NCBI RefSeq assembly: GCF_018446385.1
Contig: NC_056001.1
Span: 11,836,672-11,900,671 of the forward strand
Source of the DNA: Zingiber officinale
Taxonomy: Eukaryota; Streptophyta; Magnoliopsida; Zingiberales; Zingiberaceae
Direction of reading: 5' to 3'
Length of the DNA stretch: 64,000 nt
Position 1 is the stretch's first letter, and each line of letters begins with the position of its first letter. Below the pieces are notes generated by a model that saw only the letters and a list, made by a program, of their open reading frames with translations, was not told the DNA's origin and made no database searches. The position numbers and the translations under genes were made by a program. This document shows, in pieces, positions 10,741-23,527 of the stretch.

Positions 10741-12879
10741 CTAGTCTCCAATAAGCGTGAACCGACCGGCTCTCCTTCTTAATTGCTGGGCTGTTTCCCG
10801 ATCGGATGGTGTTGCCCCCGATCGAAGAAACTCCATGATGGTTGTTCTCCAGTCGCTCGGAAACTCGAGGCCCTCCATCCGGTCGACGTGTGCCACTAGA
10901 GATACTTGCTCAATAGGCTGTTGGATGGCGACCGACATTATTGAACTTGCGAGTTTAGCTAACTCATCTGCTGCCTGGTTTTCCGCTCGGGGTATCTTCT
11001 GAATAATGACCTCTCTGAAATCGGCCTTGAGTTTTTCAAAGGCTTCGGCGTAGAGTTTGAGCCGAGCGTTGTTAATCTCAAAGGTGCCAGAGAGCTGCTG
11101 AGCGGCCAACTGAGAGTCTGAATGCAACATCACCCGTCCGGCCCCTACATGCCGGGCGGCCTGTAAGTCGGCTATAAGGGCTTCATACTCTGCTTCATTA
11201 TTCGTAGCTCTATAATCAAGCCGGACGGATAGATGCATCTTTTCTTCTTGGGGAGAAAGCACTAATACACCAATACCGCTCCCGAGCCGAGTGGCCGATC
11301 CGTCCACAAATATCTTCCACATGGCTTCGGGTTCTGGGCTTTGTACTTCGGTGACAAAATCCGCCAAGGACTGTGCCTTTATCGTCGAACGGGGTTGGTA
11401 CTGGATGTCGAATTCGCTCAACTCCGTTGTCCATTTGATGAGCCGTTCGGACGCTTCTGGGTTCAATAGCACTCTTCCCCATGGACTATTCGTCCGGACA
11501 ATGATGGTATGAGCCAAGAAATAGGGACGGAGGCGCCGAGCGGCGAGGACCAAAGCGAAAGCCAGCTTCTCGAGCCCGGTGTAGCGAGATTCAACATCTT
11601 TTAAAATATGGCTCAGAAAATATACAGGCTCTTCTCCGTTCGCCCTCACTAGTGTCGAGCCGACTGCTTGCTCAGTTGAAGATAAATAAATACAAAGTGG
11701 CTCACCCGTAGTTGGCTTGGCTAGCACAGGCAGAGAGTTCAGGTATGCCTTCAGATCTTCAAACGCCCGATCGCACTCTTCGTCCCAGTGAAACTTAGTG
11801 GCTTTGCGCAAGATTTTGAAGAATGGGAGACTCCGATCGGCGGTCTTTGAGATGAATCTGGACAATGCTGTTATCCGACCGGTCAAGCGCTGCACTTCCC
11901 TCAGATTTCTCGGGGGCGACATATCTTGTAATGCTTTCACTTTGCTGGGATTTGCTTCGATGCCCCGCTCAGTCACTATGTATCCCAAGAAACGCCCCCC
12001 TTTTGCTCCGAACAGACACTTCTGAGGGTTTAGCTTGACTCCATATTTCCGTAGCGTTCGGAAAGTTTCCTCCATGTCTTCGAAGAGATCGGCCGCTCGG
12101 ACGGATTTGATGAGAATGTCGTCCACGTATACTTCCAGATTTCGCCCGATCTGCTCCTTGAACACTTTGTTCATCAGACGTTGATATGTGGCTCCCGCGT
12201 TCTTCAATCCGAACGACATCACATTATAGCAATAGGTGCCGTCAGCTGTAACGAAACTGACTTTTTCTTGATCTTCTCGGGCGAGCGGCACTTTATGATA
12301 GCCTTGGTAAGCGTCGAGCATACATATCAACTCGCAGCCAGCTGTGGAGTCCACCAGTTGATCGATCCGAGGCAAAGGATAAAACTCTTTCGGGCAAGCT
12401 TTGTTGAGATCCCGAAAATCTATGCACACTCTCCACTTGTTGCCTGGCTTGGATACTAATACTACGTTCGCCAGCCAACTTGGGAACTGAACTTCGCGTA
12501 TATGGCCAGCCTCCAGAAGCTTCTCAACCTCTGCCCGGATGATGGCATTCTGTTCAGCGCTGAAATCCCTTTTTCTTTGCTTCACCGGCCGAGCGTCTGG
12601 TCGGACGTGGAGCTCGTGTTGCGCTATACTCGATGAAATTCCGGGCAGCTCATGCGTTGACCAGACGAAGACATCACGGTTTCTCTGGAGGCATTTGATC
12701 ACTTCCTCTTTCTGGTTGGCCTCCAGATCGGCCGCAGCGAACGTTGTGGCCTCCGATCGGGTCGGGTGAATCTGCACTTCCTCTTTTTCTTCATAAACCA
12801 AAGAGAGAGGTTTTTCAGTTATAGCGTTCACCTCGATTCGTGGCGCCTTCCGAGCGGCATTGGCTTCAGCTCGGACCAT
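10741..12879 (-). mobile_element. Reverse transcriptase-RNase H region of the Tat-like element
   Basis: A 712-codon open stretch. The RT part carries the primer-grip and palm motifs, including EVYVDDILIKS (the YVDD active site) and KCLFGAKGGRFLGYIV. An RNase H part with the tether KFHWDEECDRAFEDLK precedes a second RNase H-like domain starting IFVDGSATRLGSGIG. Two RNase H-type domains in tandem are usual in the Tat lineage, where the extra one is called archaeal-type RNase H. Confidence 0.92.
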
Positions 12880-12891
12880 CTCGACGTAGCA

Positions 12892-13533
12892 TCACCGAGC
12901 TGCCAGTTGATCTCCTCGTACTTCTCCCACCTTGTCTTCTACTGGGAACTTGATTTTCTGGTGGAAGGTGGAGATGACCGCTCGGAACTCACTTAGAGTC
13001 GGTCGTCCCAATATGACATTGTACGCCGACGGAGAGTCCAAGATGACGAAGTTTGCAGTCCGCGTCCTTCTGAGCGGCTCTTCTCCCAGCGATATGGTCA
13101 GCCGGATCTGTCCGACCGGCTGAACTTCATTGCCCGTAAACCCGTAAAGGGGGGTTATCATGGGCAGCAGCTCGGCTCGTTCAATTTGTAGTTGATCGAA
13201 GGCTTTTTTGAACATGATGTTGACCGAGCTTCCTGTATCAATAAAAACGCGGTGTATTGTGTAATTGGCTATTACCGCTTTGATGAGAAGAGTGTCGTCG
13301 TGGGGGACTTCAACTCCTTCCAAGTCCCTGGGCCCAAAACTGATTTCGGGTCCACTTGTCTGTTCCTGGCTGCAGCCGACCGCATGGATCTGGAGCTGCC
13401 GGACGCTCGCCTTCCTTGCTCGGTTAGAGTCGCCTCCGGTCGGCCCGCCAGCAATAATGTTGATATCGCATCGGGAAGTATTACTTCTATTTTCTTCTTC
13501 CTGAGCGGACGGTCGGGGTCGTTCCCTAGACAT
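12892..13533 (-). mobile_element. Protease region of the Tat-like element
   Basis: The retropepsin-like active-site motif FIDTGSSVNIM is visible, followed by LYGFTGNEVQPVGQI and VILGRPTLSEFRAV, all usual for Ty3/gypsy proteases. It sits between gag and RT in the expected order. Confidence 0.88.
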
Positions 13534-13750
13534 CCGGAGATTCTCCCGCCTCGGAGAGCGATGTCGCTCGGGCGTCTGCTGTTGTCGCCTGTCAGCTATC
13601 GCCCGATCGGCTTCACGAGGCCTCTGTCGCTTGTCGGCTGATGACGATCAACGACCGCCACTCCTGGGGACGGGGTGGGCGATTAGAGGAAGACTCCGGC
13701 AATCCCTGGTGTTGTGTGTCCGTCCGGTGGAAGGAGCAGAACATTGGGGT

Positions 13751-14809
13751 TCATTTCTTCTTTGCCTTGGGCCGAGAGACAGCTACCTCTTGCACGTGAG
13801 ACCTAGCATGGGGGGAGCGGATTGCTTCGGCCCTCGGTCCTCTGGGTGGCTGATGAGCAACGTGCGGCTTCCGTTCGGTAGGAGGAGCCCGCTCAGTTGG
13901 AGTTTCTTTTTTCCGGGCCGCTTGGGCTTCCTCCACGTTGATGTATTCGTTGGCCCGGTGTAGCATGTGGTCGTAGTCCCGGGGCGGCTTCCGAATGAGT
14001 GATCGAAAGAAATCCCCATCCAAGAGGCCTTGTGTGAAGACATTCATCATGGTCTCCGAGGTGGCCGTTGGAATATCCATGGCCACTCTGTTGAACCGCT
14101 GGATGTAGGCTCGGAGCGATTCGCGGGCTTCCTGTTTGATGGCAAACAGACTAACACTGGTTTTTTGATAGCGCCGACTGCTTGCGAAGTGGTGGAGGAA
14201 GGCCGTTCGGAAGTCTTTGAAACTTGAGATAGATCCGTCCGGTAATCTCCGAAACCACTGTTGGGCCGACCCCGAGAGGGTGGTAAGAAAAACTCGACAC
14301 TTCACTCCATCTGTGTACTGATGAAGAGTGGCCGTGTTGTCGAACTTACCCAAATGATCATCCAGATCGGTGGTTCCGTTGTACTCACCGATCGCCGGAG
14401 GCACATAATGCTTGGGCAGGGGGTCTCGTAGAATAGCCTCTGAAAATTGACGGTTAATCCGCTCGGGAGAGGCGTCCGTTCGGGGGGCTTTCCCTTTTTT
14501 ATCTCGTCTTGGCATTTCATCCGAAGAAGATCCCCGATCACGATTAGTTGCTGCGGCTTCAGGAGTGCGGAATAGGGCCCGATGGAATGCAACTGTGGCC
14601 TGCGGTGCTTCCGCTCGGCCACCTGATGCTGATGTTGCTTGCTGCTCCGCCCACTCGGCTAGTGACTTTTGTCTCTGTTCCATAAGCTTGGCGGCTCTTG
14701 TTTCGATCAAAGCATCGAGCTCCTCTGTGGAGAGCATCACCGAGTGCTGTCGTCCAGCTTCGTCCATTGCTTCTGATCGGATGCAGGAGCGTTCCCACAG
14801 ACGGCGCAA
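13751..14809 (-). mobile_element. Gag region of the Tat-like element
   Basis: An open stretch of about 350 codons. The centre has the retrotransposon gag signature QQWFRRLPDGSISSFKDF and FLHHFASSRRYQKT, followed by the conserved ESLRAYIQRFN. It begins 4 bp inside the 5' LTR boundary. No zinc knuckle was noticed in this stretch. Confidence 0.88.
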
Positions 14810-14812
14810 AAT

Positions 14813-15650
14813 TGATCCTGTCCGAAAGCTGAATCAACGGACGCTGGGCACGTGGCGCTCTCCAAGCGACTGACGTAGATCTGCTGACTATCCGCCCGGA
14901 CCTCCGGTGAACCTGCACAGAAGTCGGGCCGGGAAGGGGCTCCCGGAGGCTTAAGTCAGGCAAAGCTCAACCAGAAAGTGGCTCCAAGAATCGTAGAATG
15001 CGTACCTCCGACGAAGAGGGAGGGCCTTTATATAGGGCTGTGGAGAAGCGAGTGCACACACACCGAGGTGTACACGTGTCCTTCCCATACCGTAGTGTGA
15101 GCTTGTCAGAGGAGCTTACCTGACACCATACTGCTATAGTTTGAGCACGTCTCTGATGGGACAGCAGATCCTTCTGCCGTCGGATTTTGAGTATGGTCCG
15201 CACGTAGAACATGCCCGTTGTCAGAAAAAGATGTCCCTTGTCCTTTTCCCCCTTACTCCCGACCGGGCGTCTGGTCGGCTAGCCTCCGCCTTACGTCCGG
15301 CCGGACACATATAGTGGTCTACTTGGGAGATTCTTGGTAATGTGCTTTGTGGAGACTGTCAGCAGTATGCTACCTTATGTCTTCGACCGAGCGTGACTTC
15401 CGCTCGGTCCTTCGTTCCTGTTCAATCGAGCGCCGGAACCCCGACTCCCATCGGGGCGCCTTTTGACCGTCAGTTAAACACCGGTCGGCCATCCGGTCGG
15501 TCAGCCACCCTTCTCAGGTCAGCCGATCGGCCCGACCTTCTCTCGAGCGTCCGGTCGGTCCCTCCTTTTCCGATGGACCACCTGGCCCTTTGACTTCCAC
15601 GTGACGTCGACTCCTTAAAATGGGGGTCCCATGTTCTTACCGCCGGATCA
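14813..15650 (-). repeat. 5' LTR of the Tat-like gypsy element
   Basis: 838 bp, TG...CA, matched to 3666-4516. Read on the minus strand it ends at 14813 and is followed at once by ttgcgccgtctgtgggaac, the usual position and general form of the primer-binding site in this lineage; I did not identify the tRNA. Confidence 0.9.
15025..15036 (-). promoter_or_regulatory. Probable TATA box of the gypsy LTR
   Basis: On the minus strand the sequence is cctatataaagg, about 620 bp into the LTR, a good plant TATA match. The same site is kept in the other LTR at 3891-3902. Confidence 0.5.
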
Positions 15651-15901
15651 ACGTTCAATGTCTCCAAAAGATTAAATAATTTAACAGTATTAAAAAAATT
15701 ATCTAAATATTAGCGAGAAAACTAGATTTATATAAAATAATATTTTATTTTTTTAAAAATAAATCAATTTTTTTTTAAAACTGGTCATTCTCAATCCCAA
15801 ATTCAAATGAAAAACTTGAGAACAAATTTTTAAAATATATTAAAGGATTTTTTTTTAATTTATTTTTGCCTAGGGCCTCGAGGAATCTTGAGACTACCCA
15901 T

Positions 15902-16664
15902 TTGCATACTTATTGTTGAATGAATCTTCAGTGCACACGATTTATCAAAGGGTTACCTAAGCGGATTTCTAGCATGATTAACGTATCATATGAATTTCTA
16001 ACCAAATTTATGACAACATTCAATATATAACAGAACAACTTAATGCAATGATACACATAAGGACGGTCAGCCTTATTAGCTGGTTAATATATATTTAACA
16101 GACAAACAGTAGACAATATTTTAACAACCTATCAGAGTTATCGGGGAATATTTCTTTGAAACCTCCTTCTGAAGTCATCTTGTTTCCTATTGGGCAATCA
16201 TTTATGACACCATACTCTTGTAATAACTTCATCAAAGGTCTAAGTCAGAAGCGACAAAAGTGGTACATTTGTAGGTAGATAAAAGATTTCTCGGATACTT
16301 ATTACACAATAAACTAACAAACTCCTATAGACGAGGTCACTTCATGATCACGGAGGTTATGAAAGGTGATATAAAAAGGGAGGTCCTCTCCGTTGGCAAG
16401 GTATATAATCTACATCATTTGAACTCTATTCTCGCAGCTCTTCCTGGTTCTTGATTCCTCTGCCCAAAATCGTACGAACTTGAACATCGGAGGGTCTTGC
16501 CAGGCATCCCCTTCTATGGTCTTTGGTCACTAATTCTATGTTGGATCGTCGGCCTGTGCGCAAGATCGCAAGGAAACTTCGCCAAGAAGAAAAAAGTTTT
16601 ACTCCAATCAAGCATCCGTCTATAGTCATCCGCACGCTATCTCTATAGCTCTAAGAGAGGATCA
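15902..16664. mobile_element. LTR remnant, right part
   Basis: This continues the match to the LTR at 47385-48641 after the nested insertion. Shared blocks include the tcatgatcacggaggttatgaaagg-like region, a TATA-like gatataaaaagggag, the gaacttgaacatcggagggtc-like block and the end ctctata..ctctaagagaggatca. Both copies end in gatca. Confidence 0.55.
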
Positions 16665-17577
16665 ATCCCATTATTTTTTGTAGTTATCTAATATTTTTTT
16701 TTCTAATTCACCTAAATGATCTCTAAAATATTTATCTCATTTAAAATTAATAAATTAAAATATAATTAATTTATTTTTTTAATATAAGAAAATAATTATT
16801 TATAATAAATAAGGTAGACTCCTTGTTCCGTTCAGGAAATCAAATTGAATCACACATCAATGGATCGGAAGTTAGAAAATCACGACTGAATTGGTCGACT
16901 AGCTCGATGATGATTTCATAATTAAGCTTAACTGCTTAACCATCTAATGGCAAAATCGTAGTCAGACACTACAATGAAATTATAATTGAATTAATTATGA
17001 AATCGTTTGCATGTGAAATCATGGCTGAGCTCGCTTAATTGCAGCTAAATCTAGCCACAAAATAGTGGTTAAGTAACCTCCCCTAGCCACTTCATAGCAG
17101 CCTCCATATTATAGTAAAATATAATTATGTTTATCTTAAACGTCCTTTATACTTCGTCTTCATGATATGTAAAAAGAAATAAATTATAAGATGAATTTAT
17201 AACGGACTAATTAGAGAATTAAACTATTTTTTGTTAAGACGTTATCCTACTATAATAAAACTATCTCTAATCAACTAGGCACTAGCCTCCGCATTTACCT
17301 TGATTCCGTCGTAGATTCATTCATCAATTTTATAATACAGCTATGCAGATCATATCATATTTAAGACGTGTAATCGTTAATTTGTAATTTTATGCTCGAT
17401 TTAGCCTGAAGGACAGATTAAAAAAGGACGACTTGTAGTTATGAATTTCATAAAAGTTAAAATAGTTTCTTCCATTTTAATAAAAAAAAAGTTTTATAAT
17501 TCAGTTTATTTTTCATTCTACGATTATCCTCACTCCTCACTCCTCACTGGCGACTCCCTAGCATTCAGCTTAAATAA
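16665..17577. other. AT-rich intergenic stretch, no gene seen
   Basis: Low-GC DNA with runs of A and T. No open frame of note, no paired ends or tandem repeats were recognised. Confidence 0.5.
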
Positions 17578-17585
17578 CGTCCACG

Positions 17586-18095
17586 TAGAGGTGTAAACGA
17601 GTCGAGCCGAGTCGAATCGAATTTTTGGATGTTTGAGTTTGACTCGTTTATAATCGAGCCGAACTCGAATTTTATTTAATGAATATATTCATGGCTCACG
17701 AGTTTATTCGAGCTTTTATCGAACCTAAACGAGTTTAATAAATATAAATTATAAATTTAAATATTCATTAAAAACTTAATTATATATTTTTTAAAAATTA
17801 TAATATTCTGGTTAAAATTTATAATTTTATTCTAATAAATAAATTTAATATATTTGTCTAAGTTTTTCATAAGTAGAGTGTAAAATCTATAAATTTAATA
17901 TCAAAATTATTATTTTTTTATTTAAAAGTTGATTTATGAGTTTAACGAACATGTTCACGAGCTAACGAGCCGAATATTGTGAAGCTTGAGCTTGGTTTGT
18001 TTATCTTAATGAGCCTCATTAAACGAGCTCAAACGAATTTTTATCGAATCGAGCTTCGAATAGCTCACGAGCGACTTAGCTCATTTACACCTCTA
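17586..18095. mobile_element. hAT-type MITE
   Basis: The ends are inverted copies: tagaggtgtaaacgag on the left and the complement of ctcatttacacctcta on the right. Flanks are cgtccacg (17578-17585) and catccacg (18096-18103), an 8-bp TSD with one difference. There is no transposase. The end type T-A-G-R-G-N-N-G-T-A-A-A is shared with the elements at 27347 and 28628. Confidence 0.8.
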
Positions 18096-18209
18096 CATCC
18101 ACGTATCTTTAGTATAAACAACTTACACTCGACGGTTGAAATAACGTATACGTATCTTTAATATAAAAAAGTTACAATGGATAATGACAAAAATAATATA
18201 ACCAAACAT

Positions 18210-18678
18210 TAAGGGTCTCAAATCAATTTCGGATCAGATTAAATTTTTTTTACCCAACCTGAAGCTCCTAAATCCAAATCCGATCAATCCGAACCCAATT
18301 CAAAAATCTAATTGAAAATGACTTTTTTTTAATAATTTTTCATATAATTTTTCAATCCAAAAATTAGATTCATGATTTTTTTAAAATGATTTTTTTTTTA
18401 CTATTTTTCCTATAATTTTTTATTTTTATCTTAATATTTTATCATTATCATACTACATTGATATTAATATACGTAGAATTATCTTAATTTTTTAAATAAA
18501 ATTTAATTTAACCTCAAAAAATCTACTAAACTCTAAATTCATATCCATCCGAATCCAATCTAAAAATTTTCAACCCAAAACCCTTTAACCCAAATCCAAA
18601 AATACCCAATCCAAACCTAACTTTTTTCAGATCGACTCAGATTAGATCATTAGATCGGATTTATTTTTGACACCCCTA
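18210..18678. mobile_element. Probable hAT-type MITE, diverged
   Basis: The left end taagggtctcaaatcaattt is an imperfect inverted match to the right end, whose complement reads taggggtgtcaaaaataaat. The interior is AT-rich with repeated aatccaa-type words. No clear TSD is seen, so the ends may be a few bases off. Confidence 0.5.
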
Positions 18679-19329
18679 CATCAAATACTCTATTGGATAT
18701 GCATACTAACCCACAAGTGTCCAGTGCAATAAGATTAGCAATTAATAATCCCAAATTTCAATACCAAGTATACAACTCCAATCTCACAGAAGCAATTTCA
18801 TTATTTATCAACTTGATGGATCCATTCAGTAATTTCACCGAAGTAAATAGCACTTAATCTCAACATTAAATTGCATAGTTCACAACATCAAATAAATGTT
18901 ATAAATGAATCATGTGTTACATGAAGTAAAGGGTGAATTGTGAATAAGAAAAAACAGTTAATCAATACAACATTGAAAGAGAAGCAAATAAAAGAAGTAA
19001 GCTCGGCATCTTCAAGGCACAAGCAGACTCCACGGAAAAGAATGAATTAAACAAATGAGAAGTCACCGGTTAGTGACACGACTACCTTGTTTCTTTTGCA
19101 CAATCAATGCTGTTTTCCTGGATCATTGTCTATCGTATACAATCGAAGAAAAAACTAATCTTCATTTCCTTATTCTTCCTAAAGAACTTCCGCGTGAAAG
19201 AATAGTGGTGAAGAATGACGGTATGGTGATTGAAGGTCAAAGAGTTTTATCGGCTATTTAACCTTTTCCCCTTTTTTTTTTTTTAAAAAAAATTGTAGAA
19301 TCTGTTTATCTACATGAATCAAATGGTTT
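18679..19329. other. AT-rich 3' flank of the telomere-binding gene
   Basis: No gene is recognised. The small plus-strand frame at 19055-19261 has no known domain. The part nearest 19,329 is likely 3' UTR of the minus-strand gene that ends there. Confidence 0.45.
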
Positions 19330-22300
19330 CTACTTCCGAGGGTATGAGAGGAGTAAGAGAGTCTCAGACGCGGGAAGCGATTTCACCTGAAGCTTGGTTT
19401 GTTGCTGGGACCAATAGCCATGGGCTAACAGAACCCTATCTAAAAGCTCTTGAGGGACAGGTTCTCCTCTTCTTTGTTGCGGCGAAATCCTGGCTGTGTG
19501 TACCAATGTCTTCCATTTATCCTGCGTCAATCAGAGGAGTCAGCAAGGTTAGCTTGTCCGTCGTATAGATGTTTTTTTTTCCCAACAAAAATGGATAGAT
19601 TACAATCTTATGTTTTCTTGATAATTTATAGCAGTCACGATTAGTCTAAATTTTGATCGTAAGAAGAGGCACTGATGCATTAGACAACAAGGAACACAGA
19701 TTCAGAAATAAATAATTTGGAAATTAAGCACTCAAGTTTAGTGTAAGTACCTTTAGATCAACGTATGTCCGGTGCTTTTCATTCTCAAAAGCACAAAGTT
19801 TGACATCTCTCCACCTAAACATAAATAAATAAATGAACCAGAGAAGCCCATAAGAGAGCATGCTTGCAGTAACCAAATATATAGCATCAGTTTTCACAAG
19901 CAAAACGAACCTTCCTGTACCAAGCTTTTCCACTGCCTGGACGAGGGCTTCCACTTCAGCAACAGTGAATGGCCTTCGAACTCGACGTTGAGCAATTTGA
20001 CATGATTTGATCTTAGGCTTGTTAGGAAGAGGAACAATGGCCATTGCTTCCACATTTAGTGGTTGTGGCATTGCAACCAGAGGTAGTGTACTGGCAGTTT
20101 GCTTTTCAGGTGATGACGCATTGGTTTGTGACTGAATTGAATCATGACCACTCTCAGGAGAGGCCTTTGCACATTTTTGAGTAGCTTCATTTCCCAATTG
20201 ATCTATGGCAGAAGGAACTACAGGTGGAAATCTATCAAAAGCACAAACAAATAGACAGTGATACACTTTATTAAACAGTATAGGCAAAAGAAGACAAAAT
20301 CAACTATGTACTTCACTTACCTGTCTAGTTGATAAGGAGAACAACCCAGACTTAGAAGATGAGGGTCTTTAGAGCATGTCAGTTCTTCTGGAACATGTCT
20401 ATTATTGGGCTCCAACATAAAGCCCAAATCACCTAACTTGTCGCTATGCAAAATTCCAGCCTGGTGCAAGGTTTGGCTATCATCTGCAACCTTCTTTCCT
20501 TGAAGAAGAATACCAACATGCAACCCGCCTCCAAGGATAGTAGTTATAGCCTCCCAAACCGTCCTCTGCATAACATATCAACACGTGGCATGGAGGAAAA
20601 AACATTAAATCTGTTGCTCAACAACTTTGGCATTCACAAAAATAGAATAAAAGCAAATACTGTAAATGGGTTAGGGACTAAAACAGACTAATATAATTGC
20701 GCACATGCATGGATAATGCTGGGTTAAAGTAGAAATAAATATAATGGTTTCTAAAATATCAGAAAGTGAGTCTGTGATGCATTGAACCAACAACACTAAG
20801 CACACATGCTTGGGCAATATGACGATAAAGTAATAATCAAAATGTTCAACTACTAGTTTTAACAAATAAAAAATGGGTTAAACCCTAGAATCAAGCAAAT
20901 TTTAAAGGAAAATACACCGCCATCTTTTGTATAATCAATTGCACGCATAATCTCACATGCACAACATCATGATTATGATCAAACCGTGTGTTTGTTCCAA
21001 CTGTTTGGGTTTGATGACAATCTCATACATACTACTGAGATGGAAGTATTATAATGGGGTTGAAATAATTGTATACCTTTAGCGAACCAACAGTAGTTGT
21101 TTCAGGAACCTCAACAACAAGTTCTGGCACCTCAAAAGACTTGATCCTCAATTTAACTAAATAAAAGGATAAATAAAATAAAAGACCCATTAGGACCTAC
21201 CCATATCAGAATTGAAATTAAAGGAACGAAAATAAAGGAAAATGAAACACCAATAATGGCACATGGTTTAGCCATTCCACTGCTTACCATGGTAGTCTGA
21301 AGAACTATTGCATGATTTGCTTACTTTCGTTGAAGACCATTCATCCTTTGCTGTAAAAACAAAAATAATATTTATTAACACCCAATCCTAAATGGAAGTA
21401 TTCATGTAGATATTAACCAACTTAAATCTACAAACAATCAAACGATATGTCATATGGTCATTTGTTTCTAAATAGATATCATCCTTTCAACAAGACAAAT
21501 TGTCACACCTTCGCAATAAATCCCTCCATCAGAAGCTGACGCAGAATAATGATCAAACAATTTTCTTTTCCTGAAGGGGTTCGTCAATGTTCTTGGACGT
21601 GAATAATCAATTTTCTTACCAGGTAAAGAAGTCTTGTTTTCTGTATCTGAAGTGAAAAAAAAAAAAATCAATGCTGAAATGCATGAGATTTGCATTGTGG
21701 AAACAAAAAACGTAGAAACACATGAGCTTAACAATAACAAGAGTATTTGTTTGATAAGTTATGGGATAATTGAAGGGAGTGATTGGCGTACCATAATTAG
21801 CTTTCTTTCCATCCTGTGATATTGCTGGAGCTACTTTCCTCAATCTAGATGCTAAAAGCTTTCTTATCCTATGGCTATCACCTGTGTGCTGAAACCTAGA
21901 GGTCTTGGTAGCAACAACATATTGACTGCATTCTGAAGAATTCTCATCATCTTTATCTGTAGCAGGATCCACATGATCTTCCTGCTTGGGAATGAAGAGC
22001 TTCCGGCGAATGCTGTTCATGTTCGAGGGAATATCACAATTGTTGTCGGAGCTAACTAAAGCAGCAAAATTTTCATAATAATTCTTTCGATTGTCAGCAC
22101 TATTCCTGTATAAATCTTTCTCATCTTTTACATCTCTGTCCATTTGTTCAGCTCGGAATGTTGCCTTGCTCTTGACTTCTTTTAGGTCATGCAATACTAT
22201 GGTACTAGAATCAAGTTTCTCTGCACCACATTTCTGAGAAACGACGTAGGAACCATGCACACTTTTTGCTTTCTTACCAATCAACTTCTGTTCTTGGGTA

Positions 22301-22797
22301 ATAGCATCCTCTGGTGGCGTGGCTTGTGAGGCCATTGAATGATTGCACAAGTCATTTGTCTTCCCTTTTAGGAATTTTTTGTGACAATGTGGATCTTCGT
22401 TACAACTTAGCTGATCACAAGCCTCAAACTTTACCAATTTCTGTGCATCAATTTTCTCTAATTTAACCGTACCACGTACTGAAACAGGGGAAGATGTTTG
22501 AATATTGTGATTTGGACTTGGCAAATTTTCCCTTTCTGACAACAATTTGCTTGCTAGATTGGCAAGCAAATCGATTGCACACATCTGCTGATCCTCAGTC
22601 TTCTTTCTTGCTGAACGCTTCCCCTGTCGAAAAACATGCAAAAGTTAGATCAACAATATAGATCCGAGCTCACCATATGAAATTTGGATTTGTAAGCATA
22701 CCCTAGCTGATTTGGGAAAATGTGGCACCATAGGGGCTGCATAAGCACTTGATTCGCCTGGCATCCCGTTCTGAACCACCAAACCCGAAAGATTCAT
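19330..22797 (-). CDS. Telomere-repeat-binding Myb protein (TRP/TBP1 type)
   Basis: Plant double-strand telomeric DNA-binding protein acting in the nucleus. I place nine coding exons with GT-AG borders: 22702-22797, 21792-22623, 21509-21646, 21288-21350, 21077-21156, 20321-20565, 19911-20231, 19751-19814, 19330-19521. They sum to 2,031 bp, giving 676 residues, usual for the family. A non-coding first exon probably ends at 23528. Residues about 377-455 form the ubiquitin-like domain (VKLRIKSFEVPELVVEVPE, then ILGGGLHVGILLQGKKV). Residues about 567-640 are the telobox Myb domain: RRPFTVAEVEALVQAVEKLG, then WRDVKL, then VDLK joined to DKWKTLVHTARISPQQRRGE. A basic GKRSARKK stretch near residue 33 may be a nuclear signal. 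The start at 22797 is the first in-frame ATG after the predicted acceptor at 22848; the first 25 residues look unlike the common family N-terminus, so the start is less sure than the rest. Confidence 0.92.
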
Positions 22798-23527
22798 CAC
22801 AAGTAGGCGCAGCAATTTCAAAAAAGAAGCACCATTCTTTCCTAAATCTGTCACAAAAAAAAGGAAACAACAAAATTTCAGGCAGGCTAAAATTTATGAA
22901 ATTCAATGATCGAATAACTTGGTGGTTCACGAAAACAAATTAAGATTAAAATTTAATAATCCACGTTCAACTCCCAATGAAATTTGATTGCCGACTTTAA
23001 GGTTCAAATGCGCCAAGCAATTCCTTGTAATTACCACAAAGCACGACTACATGTAGATTAAAACGAGAATAAATAAATAAATATCCAACCCCAAGAAAAT
23101 TTTAGCGATCCAAAAAAAATAAAAAAAATGAGATGAATGTCACAAGGATAGAGAACCGTAAGGCGGAAGCATTTCAGGTTCCAGATCCAAAACCACAAGA
23201 AACAGAAAAATACTAAATAAAGGTTTAAGTTTTTCTTTTTCGGCTCCTCGGGTCTAATTGCGTGAGCAGATAGGAAAGGAAAGCCACCGAATTTTGACGG
23301 AAATGGCAAAGCTTTTCGCAGAGAAATTCAGATTGTCTATGAAAAAACGACGACATCAGGCCAGGAAAAAAAAGAGAAGAAGTAACAAAATCAATTCAAG
23401 ATGGAACATAAACCTGACACAAAACAACATATTTGCCATGATCAAAGAAGAAGGCAGGAATCCGCACTCGATAAACCATCAGAAAAACCACACTAGAGAG
23501 AAATGGAGCAGAGACGGATCCAATCAC

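Larger units (their letters stand above)
3666..15650 (-). mobile_element. Ty3/gypsy LTR retrotransposon, Tat-like lineage, decayed
   Basis: A complete-length element of about 12 kb in minus orientation, with two LTRs of 851 and 838 bp that start TGATCCTG and end CCGGATCA on the plus strand. It is flanked by the 5-bp duplication acgtt (3661-3665 and 15651-15655). The order from the right is LTR, gag, protease, reverse transcriptase-RNase H, integrase, tandem repeats, an antisense extra ORF, LTR. Lack of a chromodomain after integrase and an additional antisense ORF near the 3' LTR are known traits of the Tat lineage. By eye the LTRs differ at about two dozen sites (about 3%); at a rice-like rate of 1.3e-8 per site per year that is roughly one million years. 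The coding part is broken in a few places, and one LTR-like insert interrupts the element. Confidence 0.9.
3065..15901. mobile_element. hAT-like non-autonomous element, split by a gypsy element
   Basis: The 8-bp word ttgcatac flanks both ends (3057-3064 and 15902-15909), the TSD length of hAT elements. The element's own DNA is 3065-3660 plus 15656-15901, about 0.84 kb. The ends share an inverted CTCAAG block, and a further inside both carry gcctagggcc. No transposase frame is visible. The middle is occupied by the Ty3/gypsy element at 3666-15650. The TIRs are weak, so superfamily assignment rests mainly on the TSD. Confidence 0.6.
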
